From positions 442,084 to 464,224 of the forward strand of contig NW_008246110.1 of NCBI RefSeq assembly GCF_000281045.1: 22,141 bases of DNA. Reading direction: 5' to 3'. Made by a program: the position numbers and the translations under genes. This DNA comes from Saprolegnia diclina VS20 (taxonomy: Eukaryota > Oomycota > Saprolegniomycetes > Saprolegniales > Saprolegniaceae). Positions 8,595 through 17,672 of the stretch are shown in pieces; position 1 is the first letter of the stretch; the number at the start of each line of letters is the position of its first letter. The notes under the pieces are model-generated. The model did not search any database. It was not told the origin of the DNA and saw only the letters and a list, made by a program, of their open reading frames with translations.

Positions 8595-9854
8595 ATGACG
8601 ACGACGACGACCATCATGACGGTCCGCGGGCCCATCGATGTTAGCGGCGTCTTGCCCGGCGGGATCCTCGCCTGCCAGCGGGTGCTGCAGAAGCTACCAG
8701 CACACGACGCGGACGTGGCGATCGCGCCCGAAGACCTCATGCGCCTGCGCGAGCACCCGCTCGAGAAGCACAACGCGTGCCTGGTCAGCGAGGACAAGGC
8801 CTTTCGCGAGCTGGAGGCGCTGCGACGCTTTGGCTGCAACACGATCGTCGATCTGCAGCCTAAAGCGCTGCGGGATCCGCGCCGCTTGCAGTCGCTTGCG
8901 CAGCGCCTGGACATGCACATTATGGCGTCGACCTCGATCGATGCCACGCAGGACGCCTCCGTCGACGCCACTGCCAAGGCGCTGACACTCGACCTCCAGT
9001 TTGGCATGGACGACACGTCCATCCAAGCCAGCGTCATCTACCATGTTGTCGACGTCCGAAACGTGCATTCCGGGCACTGGGCAGCCGTCGCACAGGTGCC
9101 ACGATGACAGATTCGCTCTCGCCTCACACCATTTGTTGGCTTCTAGGCGCAGTTGGCCACGTCAGCGGCCGTGTATCTGGAGCTTCACCCGTTCCCGGTG
9201 ACCGGCTACGAAGCGAACGGTAGTTCACGTCGTCTGCTCGTCCTAGACTGTACCGACTTGATGTGATTAGTGCTGGCGCTGCTCACGTCGTACACGGGCC
9301 GTCGCGACAAGCTCGTGCTCTGTCACTGTGACTTGTTGTCGCTGCCTATGCTCACGCAGCTCGCAGCGCAGCAGATCGTGTTGAGCTTTGACCTCCCGGG
9401 GCTCGAGGCTGTGACCGAGGTGCTGCCCTTTGCGACGCTGCCGCCAAACGCGTACGTGCCCCGCGACCGCGAGGTTGCGGCCTCTCTCCAAGCGCTGCTC
9501 GTCGCCGTGCCGACGGCCAAACTCCTCGTCAACAGCACATTGCACTTCAAGACGCAGTACACTCGCTACGGTGGCGGTGGGTACACCCACGTCTGGACGA
9601 GCTTCGCCGCCCGAGCGCTGGGTACCGCCGACGTCCGCGCTCGGGTTCTGCTGCACGAACCGCTGGCACTGCTCGCCGGCTACGTTCCGCCGCCGTGTGC
9701 GGACATCCCAAAAGACTACATTCACTGCTCCATCTGCTCTACAGCGTTCGAGCCGATCGTTGGCGAGTACTTTACCAAGTTTGACTACGTCTACTGTTCC
9801 GCCAAGTGCCTCCGGAAGCACCGCATCGCCGGCTTTGCGCCGCCAAGTCGGTAG
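8595..9854 (+). CDS. Phosphotriesterase-related (PTER-like) pseudoenzyme with C-terminal Cys4 finger, 385 aa, three exons
   Basis: Exons are 8595-9095, 9147-9219 and 9271-9854. Both introns are 51 nt (GTGCCA...TAG and GTAGTT...TAG). The spliced protein follows the animal PTER / bacterial phosphotriesterase fold end to end, through LVSEDKAFRELEALRRFGCN, RLDMHIMASTSIDAT, YLELHPFP, VLCHCDLL and YGGGGYTHVWTSF. PTER enzymes are metal-dependent amidohydrolases. Mapping the metal ligands by eye, the HxH pair is replaced by C27-Q28-R29, the bridging Lys/Glu position by H150, and the final Asp by T281. Only H181 and H210 remain, so hydrolase activity is unlikely. After the barrel, C344-x2-C347-x19-C367-x3-C371 forms a TRASH/FCS-like zinc-finger pattern not present in PTER. 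The family assignment is confident. Loss of activity is inference. Confidence 0.8.
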
Positions 9855-10607
9855 TCGCTGCTATAATTGTACTGTGGGCAACAGAAGGACCGCGTTCGCT
9901 TGCTCGTGCGTGTGTGTTTCGTGCATGATGCAAGGTCGCACGAGCTTTGTCGTGTGATGTAGATGCACGGTGATGGCTCCATGCAGCCGCTCGCGTCGCC
10001 GACCGTTGGACTCGCAGCGTGGTCCCACGCATGGTGCCTGGACCAGGCGCAGGCGGCGGCTACTCGACCACGACCTGCGAGAACTCGTAGGCACAAACCA
10101 CGAACCATGCCTGGACAATTGCCATAGCCTCTCGATCGTGGCGGGATAGATGCGGAAGCGAGAGCGCCACCCATGCCCGCATTACCGCCCTGCTACACGC
10201 CTCCTTGGGTGGTGTCGGTTCTCGCCTGTCGCGTCGCCCGGCCTCGTCCTCGCTGACAGACGCCACTTGAGGCACCGGCGAGGTAGACTGCATGTGGCGA
10301 CGACTGCAACGATGGGCTACAGTGTACGTCTAGTGTAGGTACCGCGTGCCACCCAGTCGCCGATCGCGCTCATGGGCATGACGTGTCACGCCTCTGCCGT
10401 CCATTGCTACAAAGAAGCGTCACCGCTTCGTATCCGGCGAGCTGGCACGGTATCCGGATTGTCAAAGAAATGGGCCCGCCTGGAACCTGCATTATACCGC
10501 TCGAGGGGCCACTCATCACCGTCGCCGCTTGGTGCATGCGACCGAGCTCGAGACGACGAAGACGATCCTCCTCCTCGTACTAGACCAAGACAAGCAGCAG
10601 CAGCAGC
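9855..10607. other. Intergenic region between the PTER-like gene and the formin
   Basis: 753 bp between two rightward genes. It contains one possible small antisense ORF (10060-10293, listed separately), no CCAAT cluster, and a short CAG run immediately before the formin start. The formin promoter is expected in its right half. No other gene is seen. Confidence 0.5.
10060..10293 (-). CDS. Doubtful small ORF, 77 aa
   Basis: An ATG-initiated frame on the minus strand with moderately G/C-rich third positions. The product has a charged N-terminus and a helical, hydrophobic C-terminal half (around ALSLPHLSRHDREAMAIVQA). No family is recognised. It sits alone in a 753-bp intergenic region and could be a chance ORF in GC-rich DNA. 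Confidence 0.2.
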   Translation of the reverse strand: MQSTSPVPQVASVSEDEAGRRDRREPTPPKEACSRAVMRAWVALSLPHLSRHDREAMAIVQAWFVVCAYEFSQVVVE

Positions 10608-13600
10608 ATGGCGTTCCTCGCCGACCTCAAGCGCACCAATGGCAAGACCAACCCGCTCCTCGGCGGTGGCATGGGTATGGGCAAGAAGACCAACTTTGCG
10701 CGCGCGCTCAACCTGCCGACGGCGCCGCTCTTTCCATCGACGTCCAAGAAGGACGATAGCGAGACGAACGATGGCACGTTTGCGACGCCGCTCGCCAAGT
10801 CAGCGATCGAGATTTTGCTCGAGCTCGAGGCCAAGCAGGAAGAAGAAGAGCGCCTCCGCGGCGGCCACGTCACCGACGACGACGACGACGCGCCGCCAAT
10901 ACGCAGCACGATCCGAGGACCAATGCAGCGGCAGAACGCGTTTCTCGACACGCGGCCGGCGCCAGGCCCGCCCAAAGCGGCGTCGCTCGAGGCCATGGTG
11001 CAGCAGAAGCGGAAACCCTCCAAGAAAGGCAAGAAGGGGCTGCCGCCAGCCAAGAACCCGACGCTGGAAGAGATGATGAAGAGCCGGCAAGCGACGACCG
11101 ACAACAGCGCGCCGCCCCGCAATGCGATGCTCGAGGAGATGATGAAGAAGCGCACTGCGTCCAAAGGCGGCGACTCGCCCAAGAAGCCCGCGCCCAAGAA
11201 TGCGATGCTCGAAGAAATGATGAAGAAGCGAGCAGGACCGGTCGAGCCCGAGCCGCCATCCGATGTCAAGACGATCGAGCCGCCACCTCCGGTAGTCGAA
11301 GACGAAGCGCCACCAGTATCACGGAACGCGATGCTTGAAGAGATGATGAAGAAACGCGCCGCGCCGGTTGAAGAGCCGCCTGCGCCAGCACCGGTCGCGC
11401 CGCCGTCATCGCGGAATGCGATGCTAGAAGAGATGATGAGGAAGCGGGCCGCGCCAGTCGACGAACCACCGGCGCCGGCACCGGTCGCGCCGCCGTCGTC
11501 GCGGAATGCGATGTTGGAAGAGATGATGAAGAAGCGCGCTGCACCTGTGGAAGAGCCGCCGGCGCCGGCACCGGTCGCACCGTCTCGGAACGCCATGCTC
11601 GAGGAAATGATGAAGAAGCGGGCCGCGCCAGTCGAAGAGCCGCCAACACCGCCGTCACGCAATGCGATTCTGGAAGAGATGATGAAGAAGCGAGCGCCAC
11701 CGGCCGCTGCACCCACGCCATCGTCGGACGGTGGCGGCAAGAATGCGATGCTAGAAGAGATGATGAAGAAGCGAGCGCCACCGGCCGCTGCACCCACGCC
11801 ATCGTCGGACGGTGGCGGCAAGAACGCGATGCTGGAAGAGATGATGAAGAAGCGGGCTCCACCGACAGCACCAGCCTCGGGCGGCGGTGGCAAGAACGCG
11901 ATGCTCGCAGAGATGATGAAGAAACGCGCGTCGCCGGATGCGCCGTCGCCCAGTGGCGACACGCCAGAAGCAACGCCGGAAGCCGATGCGGCGTCTGCTG
12001 CCGGTATCCCCTTGCGCGACGACCCAAAGTACTCCAAGTACTTTTTGATGCTCAAGCGCGGTTTGCCGCGTCCCGCCGTGCAGCACAAGATGATCCAAGA
12101 GGGCGTCGACCCAAGCATTTTGGACATGGGCCCAAACCTCCCGTTCAAGTTGCCGACGCTCGCTGAAGACCCGACGTACGCCATGTACTACAAGATGCTC
12201 AAGACCGGGTTGCCCAAGGAGGTCGTGCAGCACAAGTTGTCGGCCGACGGCATCTCGGCGCGGCTCCTGGACCTCGACCCGAGTCACCCGAGCGTACCCA
12301 AGAACAAGATTGACGAAGCGTTCCGCGCGCACCAGCTCAAGATCATTGAAAAATACAAGGTCATGCTCAAGCGCGGTATGCCCGAAGGCGCCGTGCAGCA
12401 CAAGATGAAGATGGACGGCGTTGACCCGAACTGGCTCTACCCCGAGAAGGCCCCCGCGGTCGCGCAAGGCGCCAACTTGGCGCGGCGTCTCACCAAGCCC
12501 GACTCGATCCGGAAGAAGCTCCATTGGTTCGTCCTCTCCAAGGACAACCTCACGGGCAACAGCGCGACGCTATGGAAGCAAACGTCCCAAGGTACGTCCA
12601 TCGTTTCTAGCAGCACTACAGTGTATGTCTAGTCGAGCTCTCGTCGGCCAGCGTCGAAGCCCTCGAGAAGACGTTTGTCAAGAGCCTCAAGGAGGCCGAA
12701 GCGCCAAAGCCCAAGAACTTTCAGCGCCAAGAGTCGTTCCGCGGCGGCGCCCCGTCCAAGATCTCGCTGCTCGACATGAAGAAGTCCCAGAACATTGCGA
12801 TCACGCTCGCCCGCATCAAGATCCCGTTCGAGTACGTTGGCTCCGTAGTCAGTCGAGTGCACGTCGAGATCTTGTCCACTGTAGTCGCATCAAGGCGGAA
12901 ATCCTCGACTTGAACCCGACCATCATGTCGTCCATGCACCTCAAAGCACTCATCGACCTCTGGCCGGACGTGACCGAGATGGACACGATCCGCAAGTTCC
13001 CGGGCGACGTCAACATGCTCGGGACGGCCGAGCGCTTCTGCCACGAGATGCGCGATACGCCGCGCTTCACCGACAAGATGCACTGCCTCGTGTACAAGCA
13101 AGAGTTTCCGACGCGCAGCCACGAGCTCCAGTACATTTGCTCAATTTCCTCTTTCGTTTCTAAGCTTTGGCTAGCGAGACCATCCTCTTGGTGCAGCGCT
13201 GCGTGCACCAGATCTGCGAGAGCACTGAACTCCGGGTACGTGTGGAGGTGGCTGTGCCGACCGTGACTCATGTATGGTCGTAGGACATTTTGCTCCTCGT
13301 CCTGCGTATTGGCAACCTTCTCAACTTTGGCAAAGAAGCCGCCGAGACCCAAGTCGCGCCGGGCTTTTCGCTGAGCTCGCTCGTCAAGCTCTCGCAGACG
13401 AAAGCATTCATTGGCCAGACGACGCTGCTCCAGTTCCTCGTCGAGACGGTCGACGTACGTTGTCTCTTCCTACGAGAAACTGGAGTTTCTTATGCGTTCT
13501 GATGTAGCGTGATGCACCCGAACTCGCCAAATTTGAAGATGAAATCGGCCTCCTCGAACGGGCGTCGCGGGTGCTCATTCCGCAGCTGCACCAAGAGAAG

Positions 13601-13982
13601 AAGGCACTCGAGACGGGCCATGCGCTCTTGGTGGCCGAGGCCGAGAAGATTGAAGACGAAGAAGGCGAAGACAACTTGACGGCCGCCGCGATCCGCAACT
13701 TTGCCGACAAGTCGGCCATGGAGCTCAAGGATCTGACGGACCAGCTGAGTACACTCTCGGATCGGGTACCAATGGCATGGGTTGAAAGATTGAATGATTG
13801 ATGGGTTTTGCTAGAAAAAGCAATTTCTCGACTATTTTGGCGAGCAAGGCGACTATGAACTCGACGAGATGTTTAGCGCGCTCTGGGCGTTCACCGAAGA
13901 GTTCCGCGTGGTCCACCGCAAGTTCCTCCTCAAGAAGGCGCGCTCGAAAACCAAGCCGCCGGCCGCCGCCGAGTGCGCCTAG
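10608..13982 (+). CDS. Formin: WH2-like helix array, three CCDC53-like repeats, FH2 domain, 1028 aa, seven exons
   Basis: Exons are 10608-12591, 12633-12831, 12885-13130, 13175-13235, 13284-13454, 13508-13765 and 13815-13982. The six introns are 41-53 nt, all GT...TAG, mostly GTAC. Phases agree at every join and restore a continuous FH2 domain (about 632-1010), from SIRKKLHWFVLSKDN through KISLLDMKKSQNIAI to LRIGNLLNFG, the GNxxN signature. FH2 dimers nucleate and processively elongate actin filaments. Residues 149-443 hold 11 copies of (R/K)NAMLEEMMKKR separated by Pro/Ala-rich linkers, helices that resemble the N-terminal half of actin-binding WH2 motifs. Residues about 471-613 hold three copies of a motif like YxxMLKxGLPxxxVQHKMxxD, resembling the WASH-complex subunit CCDC53. 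No classical polyproline FH1 is present. The PPAPAP linkers may take its role. The function is cytosolic actin assembly. Partner details are inference. Confidence 0.9.
11052..11936 (+). repeat. Tandem 11-copy helix repeat inside the formin
   Basis: Eleven units of consensus (R/K)NAMLEEMMKKR plus variable Pro/Ala/Gly linkers, with a degenerate earlier copy (KAASLEAMVQQKR) near 10977. Two consecutive units are almost identical at DNA level with an 81-bp period (from about 11673 to 11833), differing at two or so silent sites, so the array is still expanding or being homogenised. Confidence 0.85.
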
Positions 13983-14896
13983 TCAAAATCGGCTCCTAAG
14001 CAACTGTACTAGTATATATTTACAACCTTGTACACGTATATATACCCCATGGTGATTCGGGTTCTATTGTGTGTGGATTAGGGTTCTGTCGACGCGGGAC
14101 ACGTGGCGTGCCGCCGTTGCTGTGGGCGCAGTAGTCGAGTCGACGCGTACTGTTTATTGATCGCCTGCTGTAGAGCCTCCATCTCCTGCTCGATGTTGGC
14201 GTCTTGGACCGAGCGACGTCGGAGCACGTGACGTTGCCTGTATATGACGTGGCAGCCTCGTGGCACACGACGACCGTTTAAAACTAATATGTGAATTACT
14301 GTATGTAGGATCGCGGATGTGCATTAAAATATTAAATACGACCACAATCTGAGTCGGTCGATCCAGCTCCACTACCTGGTGCACTCCAAGTGCACGCGAG
14401 GCTATTCGCGCAGCCATGTAGTGAATATGCATCGACGGGATGATGTGTTCGCGAGGCTGCGATGCGCCACGTGCGCGACTCCTCTGTACTGAGTCCACAT
14501 ACTAGTAGATGCCATTCTTCTCCCTTCCAGCCATATCACTGTCTACGCAAACTCGTATGGCCTTGCACCTGCGCTGCACCATGTTCCGCTGCAGCGCACT
14601 GAAACAACGTTGGCGTGAGGACGGCGACTCAATCGTGCGGCTGCGAGACGTTGTGGCGCATCTGTTGACGTGCTCGGCCACCAGCTGCTCATGCGCCGCC
14701 GCAGGAAACATCGCGTACACGGGTAGTGCATGCTTCGTCGCAGTAAACGGGACGTTGCAATGATTCGCGTTGGACCTGGGCATGCCCATGAAGACGTGCT
14801 GGCCTGTCCAGCTGCCACGTAAGTAGCCATCCGCAAGAAGAAACCGGTTGCGCAGAAGCTTCTTAAACGAGCCAGTTTCGAACAAGCAGCAGCGTC
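13983..14896. other. Intergenic region between the formin and the F-box gene
   Basis: 914 bp. It holds the hairpin at 14012-14045 after the formin stop, an AT-rich patch at about 14281-14343, and a minus-strand open frame (14885-14502, no ATG at its start) without recognisable content. The F-box gene promoter should lie in the right part. No CCAAT pair or clear TATA was seen there. Confidence 0.5.
14012..14045. terminator. Hairpin 3' of the formin
   Basis: gtatatat (14012-14019) pairs with atatatac (14038-14045) across an 18-nt loop, starting 30 nt after the formin TAG. A possible 3'-end signal. AT-rich arms make chance pairing easier. Confidence 0.25.
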
Positions 14897-15976
14897 ATGG
14901 CGATGCCAAGCGACCTCATCAACCGCATCCTGAGCTTCCTCGACAGCAAGTCGGTGGCCCGCGCCTCGTGCGTCGCGCGCGCGTGGCACGACGCCAGCCA
15001 AGCGCCATGGCTTTGGGCGCGGCTCTGCGAACACCACTTTCGCAGCCCGTTTCTGCGCACGCGCGCCGACTACGTTCGGCAATGGACCATCACGCGCGAT
15101 ACGCTGCGCCTCCACTTGGCCATGTACAGCGTCTTCTTTGACCAGATGTACCTCCTCTTGGGCTGCGCCGGCGCGATCGGATGGCTCTTTGGCGCCCAGC
15201 CTTTGCTCCTCGCGCTACGCCTCGATGGCGTTCTTGGTTCCAGCGACGTGGCCTCGGCGCAATCGTTTGCGCTATTGCCAGGACTCTACGTACCCATCAA
15301 AGCGAGTGTGATCAGCCTGCTCTACTCGCGCCTCCGGCCGCTCGAGCGCTACGTGCTATCGTACGCAACCGAGCTGCGGCACCTCGTACTCACACTCGAC
15401 TCGTGGACGCTCTTGGTCTACTTGAGCGTTGGCTGCGGAGGCCTCCAGCTGTTGCCGTCGTTTGCGCAGTGGCTTGCGTCCGTCTCGCTGCAGGGGCTGC
15501 TGCTCTGCGCCTGCAGCAGCGCCGCGCTCGCCGTTCACATTGTGTGGCCCGAGCCATATCGCGCAACAACGCTGCGCTGCCTCGCGTGCCTCCTGCTGAG
15601 CACGCTCTTGCACACAGTATCGCCGACGTCGCTGGCGCTCTTGCCGCTAAGTATCGTCGTCGTGCTCTACCTTCGCGCACTCTTAACATTTTGGCGCCCG
15701 TCGCTCATCGACGTCGTGCGCCACGTGGTCCGTGACGGCGGGTTTCCCCCTCTTCTCACAGCGCTATTGTGGTATCTGCGCTATATGCAGTGGCTGCCCG
15801 TACCGTACACGCTACTGCTTGTCGAGTATGGCGTCTGGGTCACCGATGGCCCGCTCTTGCCGGCGCTGGAGCGCGTCTTTAGCGCTGCCATCGCATCGCC
15901 GGCCCGCGTCCATCGGTCGTCGCCGCGCTGGTGCTGGTCGTACGACTACTACCGCGCGTACATGGCCCCGGCCTAA
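14897..15976 (+). CDS. F-box protein with a polytopic membrane C-terminus, 359 aa
   Basis: Single exon from the ATG at 14897 (GTCATGGCG, preceded by CAGCAG). Residues 4-47 form an F-box (PSDLINRILSFLDSKSVARA, then CVARAWHDASQAPWLWARLC), the motif that binds Skp1 in SCF ubiquitin ligases. The rest is strongly hydrophobic, with probable membrane segments near 84-107, 123-145, 164-186, 196-216, 222-242, 246-266 and 286-315. The protein ends in an Arg/Trp/Tyr-rich tail (HRSSPRWCWSYDYYRAYMAP). F-box proteins usually carry substrate-binding repeats such as LRR, WD40 or Kelch. None is present here. The architecture suggests a membrane-tethered SCF adaptor that recruits membrane substrates, but this is inference. 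It is convergent with the carrier gene, 75 bp between stops. Confidence 0.75.
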   Translation: MAMPSDLINRILSFLDSKSVARASCVARAWHDASQAPWLWARLCEHHFRSPFLRTRADYVRQWTITRDTLRLHLAMYSVFFDQMYLLLGCAGAIGWLFGAQPLLLALRLDGVLGSSDVASAQSFALLPGLYVPIKASVISLLYSRLRPLERYVLSYATELRHLVLTLDSWTLLVYLSVGCGGLQLLPSFAQWLASVSLQGLLLCACSSAALAVHIVWPEPYRATTLRCLACLLLSTLLHTVSPTSLALLPLSIVVVLYLRALLTFWRPSLIDVVRHVVRDGGFPPLLTALLWYLRYMQWLPVPYTLLLVEYGVWVTDGPLLPALERVFSAAIASPARVHRSSPRWCWSYDYYRAYMAPA

Positions 15977-15990
15977 GTATCCTTTAGTCG

Positions 15991-16012
15991 ATACAACACA
16001 TTATTGTTGTAT
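15991..16012. terminator. Hairpin shared by the convergent F-box and carrier genes
   Basis: atacaaca (15991-15998) pairs perfectly with tgttgtat (16005-16012) over a 6-nt loop. It lies 14 nt after the F-box stop and 39 nt after the stop of the leftward gene, so it could mark the 3' end of both transcripts. The role is inference. Confidence 0.35.
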
Positions 16013-16051
16013 ACTATGTGCATGTCGCATATATATGTTAGTCGTAAATGT

Positions 16052-17559
16052 CTAAATAAAAAACTCGCCGTCCTCGCGCCGTGTCGATGCACGCTCGTCA
16101 TCGTCGTCGTCGTCGGTCGTCGTCATCACGTCCAACAGGAGCGCTTGCATCCGAAGGTCGTCGACGTCGGCGTCGGTCTTTTTGTACGCGCGGCGCGGCG
16201 CGGTCGACTCGATGACAACCATATCCGTCGAGAGCACTTGGAAGAGGAGCGCGCCCAGGACAAGGAGGGCGCTTGCAATGCCAAACACCAGGTCCCAGTT
16301 GCTGGCGTCGTGCCCGAGGAGGTAGCCCGTGAGCACGTTTCCGAGGATGCCAGGTATAGTTGCGATCGTGTTGCTCACACCCATGATCTACACGACATGT
16401 ATCAATCTATCAACATATCAGTTTCGACTCAGGAGCGTACGTGGCCGGCGCAGGACGGGCCAATGTCGACCATGTTGACCCAATACCCGAGCGTCGCGGC
16501 GCGGGCGAAGAAGAGCGTGAGGCAGAGCATGCCAATCGCCGCCGACGCCGACGCTGCGTAGCGCAAGAGATACAGCGCGAGCGCTGCCCCAAGGAGACCG
16601 ATGGCATTCATGATCTGGCGCACGTGCAAGACGCGGTACCGCTGCAGCAGTCGATCCGAGACGAGGCCCCAGAAGAGGACGCCGACGTACCCCGCAATGT
16701 ACGGACACGCGGCCGCCAGCCCGCTTGATGACAGTGAGAGGTGCAGCTTTTCGCGGAAGTACTGCGGCATCCACCCAAGGAGCACGTACCAGCCATAGTT
16801 GAAGGCGAAATGCGACGCGTAGATGCCCCAGGCGTGCTTGTTGAGAACGAGGCGGCGCCATGGCGGCGGCGACGACGCCATGAGCGACCCGCGCTGCGAT
16901 AAAATCGTTGCCTTCTCGGCGTTGGTGATACGCGCGTCGGTCTCGGGCTTGCTGCTGCCGCGCCAGAGGAAGAGAAGGACCCATGTGGTGCTAAGAAGGC
17001 CAAAGAGAAGAAAGATCGAGCGCCACCCGAGCGACTCGAGAAGAAGCGGCGAGATGGCCATGGCGACAATGGTCCCGAGGTCGACGCCGCTCGAGACGAT
17101 CGACATGAGCCGACTGCGCTCACTCGCGGGGTACCAAGACGCCGAGAGCATGTGCAGCGTCGGGAACAAGATGCCCTCGCCGAGGCCCATGCCAATGCGC
17201 ATGATGCGAAGCCAGGTTGGCGACGACGCGGTTGTGATCGTGAGAACGTCAAAGCACGTCCAGACGACTACGCCGGCGACGAGCACGCGCTTTGGACCAT
17301 AGATCGAGGCCCAGTAGGCGCCAAGGAGCTGCGTGCAGATGTAGCCATAGTAAAAGGAGGATAAGATCTGGCCCTGCTTGGCGTGGTCGGGCTCGATGGA
17401 CGGGATCGCAATGCCAATGTTGGTCCCTACATGCAGCATGACCATGAGATGGGTAGCGCTATCGGTGCTCCTACGGTCGGCGTAGCAGAGCAGCGTGCCC
17501 ATCGTGCACAGCAGCGCCATCTCGTAGCGCCGGTACGTTTGCTTGGGCCAGAAGCGCAT
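16052..17559 (-). CDS. SLC17/ANTR-like major facilitator carrier, 468 aa, three exons
   Basis: Exons are 17559-17475, 17426-16441 and 16387-16052. The introns are 17474-17427 (48 nt) and 16440-16388 (53 nt), both ending TAG. Splicing restores LLCYADRTNIGIAIPSI and CAGHIMGVSNTIATIPG, both typical of the SLC17/plant ANTR anion-transporter branch of the MFS. The substrate is probably an organic anion, phosphate or sugar acid moved with H+ or Na+. About 12 membrane segments are expected. Further family marks are GEGILFPTLHMLSASWYPAS (111-130), GLVSDRLLQR (282-291) and NMVDIGP (346-352). The C-terminal tail is acidic with six Asp in a row. The start at 17559 (MRFWPKQTYRRYEMALLC) is chosen because an upstream in-frame ATG at 17664 is embedded in a double CCAAT box. 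The first intron is a multiple of three without stops. Confidence 0.85.
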
Positions 17560-17662
17560 GGTCGTCCGTCGATCGGCGGCCAGCACGGAACAAATATCTT
17601 TGTGGAAGGATGAGTCGACTGCCAACCGGTTACAAGTGTAGCCGGTTAAGAGCAAGAACGCC

Positions 17663-17672
17663 ATTGGATTGG
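17663..17672 (-). promoter_or_regulatory. Double CCAAT box upstream of the carrier gene
   Basis: On the minus strand CCAATCCAAT reads without a gap, about 105 bp before the start at 17559. It argues that translation starts downstream of it rather than at the ATG that overlaps it (17664-17662). Confidence 0.45.

Noticed and set aside
11052-11936. Regular repeat spacing resembling a CRISPR-like or satellite array
   Set aside because: The repeats keep the reading frame and encode (R/K)NAMLEEMMKKR units within the formin. They are protein repeats.
10580-12184. A 534-codon minus-strand open frame across the formin
   Set aside because: It is the antisense shadow of the repetitive GC-biased formin exon. 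The plus strand has a clear FH2 protein with matching exons.
14502-14885. 127-codon minus-strand frame upstream of the F-box gene
   Set aside because: It lacks an ATG at its start, shows no recognisable motif and has mixed codon bias.
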